From positions 2,356,001 through 2,420,000 of the forward strand of contig NZ_CP059348.1 of NCBI RefSeq assembly GCF_013702265.1: a DNA stretch of 64,000 nt, written 5' to 3'. The position numbers and the translations under genes are program-made. The notes beneath the pieces are model-generated. The model saw only the letters and a program-made list of their open reading frames with translations, was not told the DNA's origin and made no database searches. Shown one piece after another: positions 37,115-46,782 of the stretch. This DNA is from Providencia rettgeri. GTDB lineage: Bacteria; Pseudomonadota; Gammaproteobacteria; Enterobacterales; Enterobacteriaceae. The stretch's first letter is position 1, and the number at the start of each line of letters is the position of its first letter.

Positions 37115-37130
37115 TTTGTCGATCAACAAT
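37115..37130. promoter_or_regulatory. TetR-type operator copy A
   Basis: TTTGTC-GATC-AACAAT, 4 of 6 matches in the second arm to the full palindrome of copy C. It lies 62 bp upstream of the hydrolase start. Confidence 0.5.
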
Positions 37131-37156
37131 AAATAGGTTAAAGGTTTTTTTAATTC

Positions 37157-37172
37157 TTTGTCAATCGATAAA
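37157..37172. promoter_or_regulatory. TetR-type operator copy B
   Basis: TTTGTC-AATC-GATAAA, one mismatch to a perfect palindrome. It lies in the middle of the hydrolase/tetR spacer. Confidence 0.6.
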
Positions 37173-37181
37173 CAATAATTA

Positions 37182-37210
37182 TTTGTCATTCGACAAAGAA
37201 GTGATAGTAT
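37182..37210 (+). promoter_or_regulatory. TetR-type operator copy C and tetR promoter
   Basis: TTTGTC-ATTC-GACAAA (37182-37197) is a perfect 6-4-6 palindrome. It covers a -35-like TTGTCA (37183-37188) that has a -10-like TAGTAT (37205-37210) 16 bases on. Binding would block the tetR promoter, which fits autorepression. Confidence 0.65.
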
Positions 37211-37262
37211 GAACGCATTCTCATTCAGCGCATCATTATCATGTTTTAGGGGGATCATAGTT

Positions 37263-37871
37263 ATGGCGGGAAGACCGAGAGAGTTCGACCGAGACGCAGC
37301 ATTGAATAAAGCTAAGCTTGTCTTTTGGCAGCGCGGTTATGAAGGCACGTCGATGTCAGATTTAGTTTCTGCTCTGGGCATCGCTTCTGCTCGCATTTAT
37401 GCGGCGTTTGGCTCGAAAGAAAACCTATTTCGCGAAGCTATCGCCCTGTATCTAAGCCAAGAAGGCGCTTTTGCAGATACCGCGTTACAAGAACCAAATA
37501 CACGTCTAGCGATAACGCAGTTATTAACCCAAGCTGTCGAAACTTACACCCAACAAACGCATCCACAGGGGTGCATGATTGTTTTATCATTGACCAACTA
37601 TGCCAGTGAAAATGAAAACATTATGTCTTGGCTGGCGAGTTACCGGAAAGCCCGTACCATCGCCATCATACAACGTTTAAATGAGGGCGTAACTCAAGGG
37701 GATTTACCCAAGGAAACGAATACCCAAGCACTTGGCGATTATATATCAACACTATTTCACGGCATTTCGATTCAAGCTCGCGACGGGGTGAGTAAAGCGC
37801 AGTTGCTCGCGATGGTTAACGTTGCTATGACCGGGTTTGATTCTTTTATAACAGCATCAACTACCCACTGA
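37263..37871 (+). CDS. TetR family repressor
   Basis: The 202-residue protein begins MAGRPREFDRDAALNKAKLV, then the helix-turn-helix GTSMSDLVSALGIASARIYAAFGSK (about residues 30-52), typical of TetR regulators of the YafC/AcrR group, and a helical ligand domain. The frame opens at 37209, but ATG 37263 follows GGGGGATC and starts the family domain. It is divergent from the secreted hydrolase and 31 bp ahead of an SGNH hydrolase, so it probably controls both. Three operator-like copies in the 210-bp spacer support autoregulation. The inducer is unknown. Confidence 0.92.
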   Translation: MAGRPREFDRDAALNKAKLVFWQRGYEGTSMSDLVSALGIASARIYAAFGSKENLFREAIALYLSQEGAFADTALQEPNTRLAITQLLTQAVETYTQQTHPQGCMIVLSLTNYASENENIMSWLASYRKARTIAIIQRLNEGVTQGDLPKETNTQALGDYISTLFHGISIQARDGVSKAQLLAMVNVAMTGFDSFITASTTH

Positions 37872-37902
37872 TTATCCGCTTCAATTTTAGGAAAAAATCG
37901 CT

Positions 37903-39084
37903 ATGTCCTCATTCGGTTCATCTCGCAGTCATGCATGGGTTTGCACATGGCTTTCAACATCTCAACCCACCACCGGTGAGGCATTTCCGTTTCCATTGGA
38001 GATCCCAAACTTATTGAATAACCAAACCCTACAGCAAACACTGCGCATCACATTAGGCGGACAACAATTACGCCTTGTGTTTTCGAATCGTTATGGCTCT
38101 CAACCCTTAGTGCTGGGTGAAAATGCCATTGTTGTAAACTCACCATCTGGAAAATCATGGAGTGCGCCTGTTCTGTTTAATGGGCAATCTGGTGTTTCTA
38201 TCCCCGCAGGACAAGTGGTGTACAGTGATGAAATCATCCATCCTATTGACGATTTGTCTGAAGTCACCCTACGAACCTATCTACCGGCCCCTACGCTTGT
38301 AGAGACCTTTCATTGGGATGCGCGACATTATTCTCAATTAACATCGGGTAACGGCGTTCATTCCAAAACGACGAAAGAAAGCCTGCCAATTAGTTCGCGT
38401 TTATTATTAGAGGCTGTTGAAATCCAGAATCAGGCGCCAAGCCAAGCGATTGTTGTCATTGGCGATTCCATGGTGGATGGCAATGGTGTCGAAATGGGAA
38501 CTTATCACCGTTGGGTGGATTTTCTTGCTGAGCGTACCGTTTCTCAACACACTGCGGTGATCAATGCGGGGCAATCAGGCTCCCGTTTACTCAAAGATGG
38601 AATTGGCATCAGTACATTATCTCGCTTTATTCGGGATGTTATTGAGCAAGCTGGCGTAACCACTTGCGTTGTACAAGTGGGTCTCAATGATATAGGGCTT
38701 GCTCAAACTGCCCTAGCGCCTGCGGATATGACGCCTTCCGCTAGCCAGTTGATTGAAGGTTATCGTCAGTTACTTGATATAGCGCATCAGCATAATATTC
38801 GCGTCGTCGGCGTCACTCTTGTTCCGTTACGTTGTATAGACGAATATGGATTAGATAACTTCTATACCCCCGAAAAAGAAGCTATTCGCCAAGAAGTGAA
38901 TGAATGGATACGTACTAGCGGTGAATTTGACGCATTAATTGACACTGAGCAACTTGTGCGCGACTCACAAAATCCTCAGCAATTAGCATTAATCTATGAT
39001 TCCGGTGATCATCTCCACCTTAACCACGCAGGACATCTGTTGGTTGCGAATTCGATTTCCCTTGATACTGTTATTGGAGTTTAA
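37903..39084 (+). CDS. SGNH/GDSL-type hydrolase
   Basis: The 393-residue protein has an N-terminal beta domain (about 1-180) and a C-terminal SGNH esterase domain: block I VVIGDSMVDGNG near 188 (catalytic Ser), block II Gly in NAGQSGSRLL, block III VGLNDIG with the oxyanion Asn, and block V DHLHLNHAG near 371 (Asp and His). There is no signal peptide, so it acts in the cytoplasm unless exported otherwise. Such enzymes deacylate sugars or lipids. It follows the TetR gene by 31 bp and is likely in the same transcript and regulated with it. Confidence 0.88.
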   Translation: MSSFGSSRSHAWVCTWLSTSQPTTGEAFPFPLEIPNLLNNQTLQQTLRITLGGQQLRLVFSNRYGSQPLVLGENAIVVNSPSGKSWSAPVLFNGQSGVSIPAGQVVYSDEIIHPIDDLSEVTLRTYLPAPTLVETFHWDARHYSQLTSGNGVHSKTTKESLPISSRLLLEAVEIQNQAPSQAIVVIGDSMVDGNGVEMGTYHRWVDFLAERTVSQHTAVINAGQSGSRLLKDGIGISTLSRFIRDVIEQAGVTTCVVQVGLNDIGLAQTALAPADMTPSASQLIEGYRQLLDIAHQHNIRVVGVTLVPLRCIDEYGLDNFYTPEKEAIRQEVNEWIRTSGEFDALIDTEQLVRDSQNPQQLALIYDSGDHLHLNHAGHLLVANSISLDTVIGV

Positions 39085-39096
39085 AACAGTCATTAG

Positions 39097-39137
39097 CATT
39101 GAAAACCTTATCATTGAAAACCTTATCATTGAAAACC
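39097..39137. repeat. 15-bp tandem repeat, 2.7 copies
   Basis: CATTGAAAACCTTAT occurs at 39097-39111 and 39112-39126 exactly, with a partial third copy CATTGAAAACC. It lies after the SGNH gene. It is not a coding repeat. Confidence 0.9.
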
Positions 39138-39278
39138 ATAGGTACGAGAATAGCTTTTCGTACCTAATTATTCCGCTATTCTTTGATACGGCTTAACATT
39201 ATCTTCAGCCACGCCATCATTCCCTATGTTACTATCCACCTACCTAATCCATCATTTAAAACAGCCTTGGATAACAGA

Positions 39279-39830
39279 ATGAGTGACCATTTTGTCGGGA
39301 AATTTGAAGCCGAAATTAAGTTCAAACTACCCAATTCTGACACTTTTCTTAAGCAGCTTATCAATGATAACGCTGAAGCATTTACCGTAAATAATCATGA
39401 AGTTGATGACTTTTTTGATTATCAAGATGGGCACTTAGCCGCACAAAATATCAGTATGTCCGTGCGGGAGATGACGCCGTCTGGGATCAAACTCTGGATA
39501 GTCAAAGGACCAAGCAGCTCCGAGTGTAAAGCGATTGATATTGCAGACTGCCAACATGTCAAAAATATGCTGAGCACTTTGGGATATCAATGTTACCTAA
39601 CGATTGCGAAACAGCGCAGCATCTATTTCCTGGGTGATATTCATATCACCATTGATTACTTAGAAGGTATTGGTTGGTTTGCTGAATTTGCGATTATGAC
39701 GGACGATGAGAGTGAGCTAGACAACTTATATACAAAGTTACTGTCTACAGCGCAACATTATGGTTTTACTGAAGCACTAATTGAAACCCGCAGCTACAAG
39801 CAGATGTACCTAGAGAGTTTGATGAAATAG
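39279..39830 (+). CDS. CYTH domain protein (class IV adenylyl cyclase-like)
   Basis: The 183-residue protein carries the CYTH signature ExExK in FEAEIKFKL near residue 9 and the pattern of charged strands of the triphosphate tunnel, e.g. KLWIVKGPSS, SIYFLGDIHITIDYLEGIGWFAEF and ETRSYKQMYLE. That is the CyaB/thiamine triphosphatase superfamily. The frame extends upstream to 39183, but ATG 39279 starts the domain. The reaction cannot be told: adenylyl cyclase, triphosphatase or phosphate-binding roles all exist. It ends 55 bp before lolE, which converges. Confidence 0.88.
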   Translation: MSDHFVGKFEAEIKFKLPNSDTFLKQLINDNAEAFTVNNHEVDDFFDYQDGHLAAQNISMSVREMTPSGIKLWIVKGPSSSECKAIDIADCQHVKNMLSTLGYQCYLTIAKQRSIYFLGDIHITIDYLEGIGWFAEFAIMTDDESELDNLYTKLLSTAQHYGFTEALIETRSYKQMYLESLMK

Positions 39831-39844
39831 CCTTAGATAACATG

Positions 39845-39880
39845 ATGAAATAAGGCGCGACTGTTGCCACTCGCGCCTTG
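39845..39880. terminator. Terminator-like hairpin CYTH gene/lolE
   Basis: AAGGCGCGA / TCGCGCCTT with 10-base loop. T content after the stem is modest (TTGTTG plus strand, TTATTTC minus strand), so it may serve both converging genes weakly. Confidence 0.6.
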
Positions 39881-39884
39881 TTGA

Positions 39885-41132
39885 TTACTGACCGCTTAGA
39901 ATACGGGCTGGGTCTAACTTACTTGCGCGTCTTGCTGGATACCAGCTGGCTAATAAGCTCAGAACAACCGTGGTGAACAGCACGTAAATCACATCCATCA
40001 CATGCAGTTCGGAAGGCAGGAAGTCAATAAAGTAGACATCCCCTGATAAGATAGGATGACCGATAATCACTTCAAGTCCCTTAATCATCGTGGTTAAATT
40101 CAGGGAGATTAATACCCCCAGCACCACGCCGATAAGTGAACCAACCAGCCCCCCGATTAAGCCATACCACAGGAAGATAGCGCGAATTTGCCTGTCTTTT
40201 GCCCCTAATGTCCGCAGAACCGCAATATCGCTACTTTTATCTTTGACGGCCATCACGAGCGTGGAGACGATATTAAAACAAGCGACCCCGATGACTAAAA
40301 TCATCGCCAAGTACATGACACTGCGAACCACCTGAATGTCGTTGTACATATAGCCGTAATCACCTATCCAGCTTTTCACCACCACATGATGCATGGTTTT
40401 CAGCCCAGCGTCATACACCACTTTATCGGCTTCGAAAGGATCTTTCGCTTTAATTTCAAAACCGCTAATGCCGTTTCCATAACCGAGATATTCCTGTGCA
40501 TCCGCCAGCGGAACTAAGGCGAGCTGATGGTCGAGTAACCCACTTAAGCGGAAAATCCCCGTTACTTGGACACGAATACGCTTAGGCTGCTGAATTTTCA
40601 TGCTGTCATCGGTATTCGGGATCATAATAGTCACCCAATCCCCGACTTTCACATTCAGTGAATTCGCTACCCCTTGACCTAAAATGATCGACTGTTTACC
40701 CGCTTCAAAATGTTGCCACGCATCATTTAAGATAAACTCTGGCAATGCACTGACTTGGGATTCGGTCTCGTGAGACACCCCCATAATCTGGATGGCTTTC
40801 AGGTTCGCGCCGCGCTCAAGTAGCCCCGTGAAATTCACATAGGGGCTGACCCCTTGAACACCCGGCGTTTTGCGGATCACATTTTGGGCGAATTCCCAAT
40901 CTTGATAAGGGGCTTCAACAGCGTAAATTTGCCCGTGAGGCACCACCGAAAGCACGCGGTTATTCAGTTCTCGCTCAAAGCCATTCATGGCGCTTAAGCC
41001 GATAATTAATACCGCAACACCTAAAACAATCCCGAGGGTCGAGACAATCGATACCAAAGACACCATGCCTGTCCTACGGCGTCCTCGGCTAAATCGCAAT
41101 GCCGCTAATAGCGTCAGAGGCATTTTAATCAT
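39885..41132 (-). CDS. lolE: Lipoprotein-releasing ABC transporter permease LolE
   Basis: LolE forms with LolC and LolD the inner-membrane complex that passes mature lipoproteins to the chaperone LolA. The 415-residue protein has the MacB-like topology: one N-terminal helix, a large periplasmic domain (about 50-265), then three helices. The C-terminal blocks [20 protein letters not shown] and [15 protein letters not shown] match E. coli LolE (414 residues). Its ATG overlaps the lolD stop codon by one base (TAATG), so the two are translationally coupled. Confidence 0.97.
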   Translation of the reverse strand: MIKMPLTLLAALRFSRGRRRTGMVSLVSIVSTLGIVLGVAVLIIGLSAMNGFERELNNRVLSVVPHGQIYAVEAPYQDWEFAQNVIRKTPGVQGVSPYVNFTGLLERGANLKAIQIMGVSHETESQVSALPEFILNDAWQHFEAGKQSIILGQGVANSLNVKVGDWVTIMIPNTDDSMKIQQPKRIRVQVTGIFRLSGLLDHQLALVPLADAQEYLGYGNGISGFEIKAKDPFEADKVVYDAGLKTMHHVVVKSWIGDYGYMYNDIQVVRSVMYLAMILVIGVACFNIVSTLVMAVKDKSSDIAVLRTLGAKDRQIRAIFLWYGLIGGLVGSLIGVVLGVLISLNLTTMIKGLEVIIGHPILSGDVYFIDFLPSELHVMDVIYVLFTTVVLSLLASWYPARRASKLDPARILSGQ

Positions 41133-41833
41133 TACATTGCCCCCAACGTAATTTCCTGTTGCAGATGACCATCACGCATTTCTAAACGGCGGGATAAACG
41201 GCTCGCCAGTTTCATATCATGGGTGACCACTAAAAATGCGGTTTTTTGCTTACGGTTTAACTCACCCAATAATTCAAAAATCGCATCCGCATTACGCAAA
41301 TCGAGGTTACCTGTTGGCTCATCCGCCAGCACTAACGCTGGGTCATTCACCAATGCACGGGCAATCGCAACACGTTGACGCTCACCACCGGATAATTCAG
41401 ATGGACGATGATTGGCTCGGTGCTCTAACCCTACCGCTTTTAACATTTCGGTGGCTTTCGCAAATGCCGTTGCTTTCGCCACACCGCCAATTAACAGTGG
41501 CATAGCCACATTTTCTAATGCCGTAAAATCAGGCAATAAATGGTGGAATTGATAAATAAAGCCAAGGTCTTTATTCCGAATAGCCGCACGCTCATCAGAA
41601 GAAAGCTGGTTAATCTGCTGCCCACGGAAAATCACATTACCTTGAGATGGCGTATCTAACCCGCCAAGTAAATGCAATAAGGTACTTTTACCGGAACCGG
41701 AGCTACCCACGATAGCCATGGTTTCGCCTTCATTCATCGTGAAGCTGACATTCTTTAACACTTCTGTGGAGAGTGCGCCTTCTTGATAAATCTTGCTTAA
41801 ATGTTCACAGACCAGAAGTGGTTGGTTATTCAT
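41132..41833 (-). CDS. lolD: Lipoprotein-releasing ATPase LolD
   Basis: LolD is the ABC ATPase of the lipoprotein sorting complex. Walker [10 protein letters not shown] near residue 42, the family Q-loop, the signature [15 protein letters not shown], Walker [14 protein letters not shown] and switch His in VVTHD are all present. The 233-residue form begins [16 protein letters not shown], preceded by an alternative upstream frame to 41869. The start codon overlaps the lolC stop by 8 bp. The operon is lolCDE as in E. coli. Confidence 0.97.
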   Translation of the reverse strand: MNNQPLLVCEHLSKIYQEGALSTEVLKNVSFTMNEGETMAIVGSSGSGKSTLLHLLGGLDTPSQGNVIFRGQQINQLSSDERAAIRNKDLGFIYQFHHLLPDFTALENVAMPLLIGGVAKATAFAKATEMLKAVGLEHRANHRPSELSGGERQRVAIARALVNDPALVLADEPTGNLDLRNADAIFELLGELNRKQKTAFLVVTHDMKLASRLSRRLEMRDGHLQQEITLGAM

Positions 41834-43028
41834 ATCGTAAAGCCTCAGCAGGTTGTACCGCTGCCGCACGCCAAGAAGGATAAAGCGTCGCCAGCAAAGA
41901 AATCAGCATCGCGCACAGCGCAATAATTAAAATACCCGGATAGTCGAGTACAATTGGGAGTGCCACTCCCCGTGGTAATAAGCCAATTAGCGGCATAATT
42001 ACGTTCAGTTGGCTCGACAGCAGCGTGCCCAATACGGTACCAATCAATGTCCCGATAATGCCCGCGCCCGCACCTTGGATCATAAAGATAGTCAGGATTT
42101 TGCTACGCTTGAGCCCCAAGGTTTTCAAAATCGCCACTTCGCCTTGTTTTTCCATGACTAATAAGGATAACGAGGTAATGATGTTAAAGGCCGCTACCGC
42201 GATAATCAGGCTCAGTAGCAAGCCCATCATGTTTTTTTCCATTCTCACTGCTTGGAAAAATTCGCCTTTACGCTCACGCCAATCTGTCCAAACTAACCCT
42301 TCTGGCAGTGTCTGTTTACTCGCCACATCCACTTGCAGAGGTTCGTCCAGATATAAACGCCAGCCAGTAATATTTCCGGTTGGATAACGTAGCATTCGCG
42401 CTGCATCAGGCTGAGCAACAATCAATTCGCTCGTATCCGCTTCGCCATTGGTTTGAAAAATACCCGCAACCGTAAATAAACGCTGGCTAGGTATACGCCC
42501 CATTGGGGTTAATTGGCTCACCCCGGGGATAATCAAGCGCACTTGGTCACCGCGTTTTACGCCGAGGGTTTCTGCCAGTCGATTACCGAGAAAAACGTTG
42601 TATTCACCATCGACTAAATCACGGCGATCCCCGCTTATCAGCTTATCGAGCAACAAGGAGGACTCATCGGAACGAATTCCCCCCATCATGCCCACCCCCA
42701 CGTTAGTTCGGCTTTGTAAAACCACTTCCGACTGAACAATCGGCTCGATTTTCTTAACGCCTTTGAGGTTTTTTAAGTCCGTGATGGGATGTTGATTGGG
42801 ATCGATATTTCCGGTATTTGAGGTCAATATGGCCTGTGGCATATAAGCAAGTATGCTATCTTGTAACGAACGTTCAAAACCGTTCATCACAGACGTCACG
42901 GTAATCAATGCCGCAACACCAAGGGTTATGCCTATCGCCGACAAGCTGGACACAAAACGTCCAAATTTATCGACCGCGCGCCCACGCATATAGCGCAGAC
43001 CTATAAAGAGTGAGACAGATTGATGCAT
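41826..43028 (-). CDS. lolC: Lipoprotein-releasing ABC transporter permease LolC
   Basis: LolC is the partner permease of LolE that also binds LolA. The 400-residue protein starts [20 protein letters not shown], as E. coli LolC (399), with a first helix, a periplasmic domain to about 250, and three helices near the C-terminus ([20 protein letters not shown]..). The frame reaches upstream to 43106, but ATG 43028 matches the family start. The ribosome site is weak (GGGACA, far). It is the first gene of the lolCDE operon and is divergent from mfd. Confidence 0.96.
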   Translation of the reverse strand: MHQSVSLFIGLRYMRGRAVDKFGRFVSSLSAIGITLGVAALITVTSVMNGFERSLQDSILAYMPQAILTSNTGNIDPNQHPITDLKNLKGVKKIEPIVQSEVVLQSRTNVGVGMMGGIRSDESSLLLDKLISGDRRDLVDGEYNVFLGNRLAETLGVKRGDQVRLIIPGVSQLTPMGRIPSQRLFTVAGIFQTNGEADTSELIVAQPDAARMLRYPTGNITGWRLYLDEPLQVDVASKQTLPEGLVWTDWRERKGEFFQAVRMEKNMMGLLLSLIIAVAAFNIITSLSLLVMEKQGEVAILKTLGLKRSKILTIFMIQGAGAGIIGTLIGTVLGTLLSSQLNVIMPLIGLLPRGVALPIVLDYPGILIIALCAMLISLLATLYPSWRAAAVQPAEALRYE

Positions 43029-43096
43029 GAAAACGTAATGTCCCTGTTGCCAAAGCGAAGTGTTCAGGGATAATAAAGGGTACGATTGATGAATGG

Positions 43097-43128
43097 AACC
43101 ACCCAACCGCGCTTTTGTGGTTTTTTTT
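43097..43128 (+). terminator. Terminator-like hairpin in mfd leader
   Basis: AACCAC (43097-43102) pairs with GTGGTT (43117-43122) followed by a T8 run (43121-43128). It is on the plus strand between divergent lolC and mfd, where a terminator has no obvious gene to end. It could be an attenuator of mfd or a stop of antisense RNA over lolC. Confidence 0.4.
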
Positions 43129-43255
43129 ATTATAAATACTATTTGTTTAGATCACTTTCAGACTACTCAATGAGTTCTGTGGGTCGTTTAATTAATTTTT
43201 AATTGCCTAACTAATCATTAATTAACTAGTTAGCTATGAGAAGCTGAATATTTCT

Positions 43256-46200
43256 ATGTCGTCAAATTATCGTTATGAACTGCCCAGTCGTGCTGGAGAT
43301 GTCCGCCATTTAGGCTGCTTAATTGGTGCTGCAGGCCCCTTAGAATGCGCAGAAATGATTGAACGCCATCAAGGTCCTGTCGTGATTGTCACACGTGATA
43401 TGCAAAACGCATTACGCGTTCGTGATGAACTTCAACAGTTTACCCAACATCCTATAGAGACACTGTCGGATTGGGAAACGTTACCCTACGATAATTTTTC
43501 GCCACATCAAGAAATCATCTCTCACCGTTTATCCACTCTATACCGATTGCCAACCCTGCAAAAAGGGGCGCTGATCCTCCCAGTTAATACCTTAATGCAG
43601 AAAGTGTGCCCTGCTGATTTTCTAACGGGACATGCCTTGGTGATGGCTAAAGGCGATAAACTCTCGCGCGATAGTCTACGAGACGAGCTGGATAAAGCTG
43701 GATACCGCCATGTTGAGCAAGTACTTGAACACGGTGAATATGCCATTCGCGGGGCATTACTTGACTTATTCCCAATGGGTAGCGACCTGCCATTTCGTAT
43801 CGACTTTTTTGATGATGAAATTGACAGCTTACGTACCTTTGACGTTGATACCCAACGCACCTTAGAAGAAGTTAGTGCAATCAACTTATTGCCTGCTCAC
43901 GAATTTCCGACCGATAAAGACGCTATCGAGCGTTTTCGAAGCCAGTGGCGCGAACGCTTTGAAGTTCGCCGTGATCCCGAACATATCTATCAGCAAGTGA
44001 GTAAAAATACCCTACCAAGTGGGATTGAGTATTGGCAGCCACTGTTTTTCGCTGAGCCATTGCCTTCTTTATTTGAATATTTACCCGCTAACACCCTATT
44101 TGTTTCGCAAAATCTGCAAGAACCTGCAGAACGATTCCAACAAGACGCTCAACAGCGTTATGAAAGCCGTGGCGTTGACCCAATGCGCCCATTACTTCCC
44201 CCTGCCGAGTTATGGTTAACCGTCGAACAACTGAATCAGAACTTAAAAAATTGGCCTCGGGTGCAGCTGTCTACGGAAAAGTTACCGAAGAAAGCCGCCA
44301 ATACCAATTTAGACTATCAGCCACTTCCGGATATTAGCACTCAAGGGCAAAGTAAAAATCCACTGGAAAAACTGCGTCAGTTCACCGAACAGTTTGATGG
44401 CACGATTGTGTTCTCCGTGGAGAGTGAAGGACGCCGTGAAACGGTGAGTGAATTACTCGCACGCCTGAAAATCCGTCCTGAAATTATCAGCAACTATTTT
44501 AGTCAAACCCAAGACCGCTTTGCCATTACGATTGGGGCGGCTGAACATGGTTTTATTCAACCAGAAAGCCACCGCGCATTAATTTGCGAAAGCGATTTAC
44601 TGGGTGAGCGAGTCGTACGCCGCCGCAGTGACCAACGCCGCACCATCAATACTGACACGCTCATTCGTAACCTTGCAGAGTTACGCCCGGGTCAACCCGT
44701 GGTTCATATTGAACATGGTGTCGGCCGCTATCAAGGCTTAATCACCTTAGAAGCAGGTGGTATTCCCGCGGAGTATTTGATCCTCACCTACGCAGGCGAA
44801 GATAAACTGTATGTCCCTGTCTCTTCATTACATTTAATTAGCCGTTATGCGGGTGGTGCCGATGAAAATGCGCCGCTGCATAAATTGGGTAGTGACAGTT
44901 GGGGACGCGCTCGCCAAAAAGCGGCGGAAAAAGTGCGGGATGTGGCCGCTGAACTTCTGGATATTTATGCTCAGCGAGCCGCGAAAGCAGGCTTCGCCTT
45001 CAAACATGATAAAGAGCAGTATCGGGAGTTTTGCCAAGGTTTCCCATTCGAAACCACCACTGATCAAGAAATGGCGATTAACGCAGTATTGAGTGATATG
45101 TGCCAGCCACTAGCAATGGATCGCTTAGTCTGTGGCGATGTGGGCTTTGGTAAAACTGAAGTCGCCATGCGCGCCGCATTTTTAGCGATCAACAATAATA
45201 AGCAAGTGGCTGTACTGGTTCCTACCACGCTATTAGCCCAGCAACATTATGATAATTTCCGCGACCGCTTTGCGAATTGGCCAGTACGTATCGAAATGCT
45301 ATCGCGTTTTAAAACGGCCAAAGAGCAGCAGCAAATTATTGCTGAGGCCGCTGAAGGCAAAGTGGATATTTTGATTGGTACCCATAAATTGCTACAAAGC
45401 GATATTCAGTGGAAAGATCTGGGTTTGCTGGTGGTGGATGAAGAGCATCGTTTCGGGGTTCGTCATAAAGAGCGCATTAAAGCGATGCGCGCTGACGTGG
45501 ATATTCTGACCTTAACGGCGACGCCAATTCCACGTACCCTGAATATGGCAATGAGTGGCATGCGAGATTTATCGATTATAGCGACCCCACCCGCTCGCCG
45601 CTTAGCTGTAAAAACCTTTGTTCGCCAATATGATGATTTAGTCGTGCGCGAAGCGATTCTGCGGGAAACGTTACGCGGCGGTCAGGTTTATTATCTTTAT
45701 AATGATGTGGAAAATATCGAAAAAGCCAAAGCGCGCCTGGAAGCCTTAGTACCTGAAGCGCGATTTGTTGTCGGTCATGGGCAGATGCGTGAGCGCGAAC
45801 TTGAGCGAGTCATGACAGATTTCCACCATCAACGGTTTAATGTCCTGATCTGCACTACGATTATTGAAACGGGTATCGATATCCCAACGGCGAACACCAT
45901 CATTATTGAACGTGCTGACCACTTCGGTTTAGCACAATTGCATCAGCTACGCGGTCGTGTGGGGCGTTCCCATCACCAAGCCTATGCTTACCTTCTGACG
46001 CCGCATCCAAAAGCCATGACTACCGATGCACAAAAACGCCTCGAAGCCATTTCTTCCCTTGAAGATTTAGGGGCTGGCTTTGCACTGGCGACCCATGACC
46101 TTGAAATTCGTGGTGCTGGCGAACTATTAGGTGAAGACCAAAGTGGGCAGATGACCACCATCGGCTTCACCTTATATATGGAGCTACTCGAAAGTGCGGT

Positions 46201-46702
46201 CGATGCACTGAAAGAAGGACGCGAGCCATCCCTTGAAGATCTCACCAGCCAGCAAACTGAAGTGGAACTGCGCATGCCAGTACTGCTGCCTGATGAGTAT
46301 ATCCACGATGTGAATATCCGCCTGTCTTTCTATAAACGTATTGCCAGTGCTAAAGACCAGACCGAACTGGATGAGCTGCGTATCGAGCTGATTGACCGCT
46401 TTGGGACTTTACCTGATGCAGGTAAATTCTTGCTATCTACAGCAGGCATTCGTTTACAAGCACAAAAACTGGGCATGAAACGTATTGAAGCTCATGAAAA
46501 AGGCGGGTTTATTGAGTTCAATGAACGCAACAAAGTCGACCCGATGTTCTTAATCAGCTTACTGCAAAATCAGCCAAAAACGTTCCGCATGGAAGGCCCT
46601 GTCCGTTTGAAATTCTTCCACGATTTAGCCGACAGAGCGACGCGTTTAGACTTTATCAAGCAGCTAGTCGCTGATTTTGATGAGCATCAGCTAGCGTCAT
46701 AA
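43256..46702 (+). CDS. mfd: Transcription-repair coupling factor Mfd
   Basis: Mfd displaces RNA polymerase stalled at DNA lesions and recruits UvrA. The 1148-residue protein has the UvrB-like region (about 1-350), the RNA polymerase-interaction (CarD-like) domain around LRPGQPVVHIEHGVGRYQGL near 482, and the RecG-type helicase core with Walker A DVGFGKTEVAMRAA near 630, DEEH near 734, motif III TATPIPRTLN and the TRG motif later, then the C-terminal D7 domain. The length matches E. coli (1148). The gene is monocistronic with a terminator behind it. Confidence 0.98.
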   Translation: MSSNYRYELPSRAGDVRHLGCLIGAAGPLECAEMIERHQGPVVIVTRDMQNALRVRDELQQFTQHPIETLSDWETLPYDNFSPHQEIISHRLSTLYRLPTLQKGALILPVNTLMQKVCPADFLTGHALVMAKGDKLSRDSLRDELDKAGYRHVEQVLEHGEYAIRGALLDLFPMGSDLPFRIDFFDDEIDSLRTFDVDTQRTLEEVSAINLLPAHEFPTDKDAIERFRSQWRERFEVRRDPEHIYQQVSKNTLPSGIEYWQPLFFAEPLPSLFEYLPANTLFVSQNLQEPAERFQQDAQQRYESRGVDPMRPLLPPAELWLTVEQLNQNLKNWPRVQLSTEKLPKKAANTNLDYQPLPDISTQGQSKNPLEKLRQFTEQFDGTIVFSVESEGRRETVSELLARLKIRPEIISNYFSQTQDRFAITIGAAEHGFIQPESHRALICESDLLGERVVRRRSDQRRTINTDTLIRNLAELRPGQPVVHIEHGVGRYQGLITLEAGGIPAEYLILTYAGEDKLYVPVSSLHLISRYAGGADENAPLHKLGSDSWGRARQKAAEKVRDVAAELLDIYAQRAAKAGFAFKHDKEQYREFCQGFPFETTTDQEMAINAVLSDMCQPLAMDRLVCGDVGFGKTEVAMRAAFLAINNNKQVAVLVPTTLLAQQHYDNFRDRFANWPVRIEMLSRFKTAKEQQQIIAEAAEGKVDILIGTHKLLQSDIQWKDLGLLVVDEEHRFGVRHKERIKAMRADVDILTLTATPIPRTLNMAMSGMRDLSIIATPPARRLAVKTFVRQYDDLVVREAILRETLRGGQVYYLYNDVENIEKAKARLEALVPEARFVVGHGQMRERELERVMTDFHHQRFNVLICTTIIETGIDIPTANTIIIERADHFGLAQLHQLRGRVGRSHHQAYAYLLTPHPKAMTTDAQKRLEAISSLEDLGAGFALATHDLEIRGAGELLGEDQSGQMTTIGFTLYMELLESAVDALKEGREPSLEDLTSQQTEVELRMPVLLPDEYIHDVNIRLSFYKRIASAKDQTELDELRIELIDRFGTLPDAGKFLLSTAGIRLQAQKLGMKRIEAHEKGGFIEFNERNKVDPMFLISLLQNQPKTFRMEGPVRLKFFHDLADRATRLDFIKQLVADFDEHQLAS

Positions 46703-46718
46703 ACCAGAAATTGACAAC

Positions 46719-46760
46719 AAAAAAGCCATCGATTCATGATGTTTCGATGGCTTTCTTTTA
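46719..46760. terminator. Bidirectional terminator mfd/Sel1 gene
   Basis: AAAGCCATCG pairs with CGATGGCTTT, A run on the left and TCTTTTA on the right. Confidence 0.85.
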
Positions 46761-46782
46761 TGTGGTTTTAACCAATAAATGA

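Noticed and set aside
34000-39900. Accessory block between cobB and lolE as a mobile island
   Set aside because: No integrase, transposase, direct-repeat ends or tRNA site was seen.
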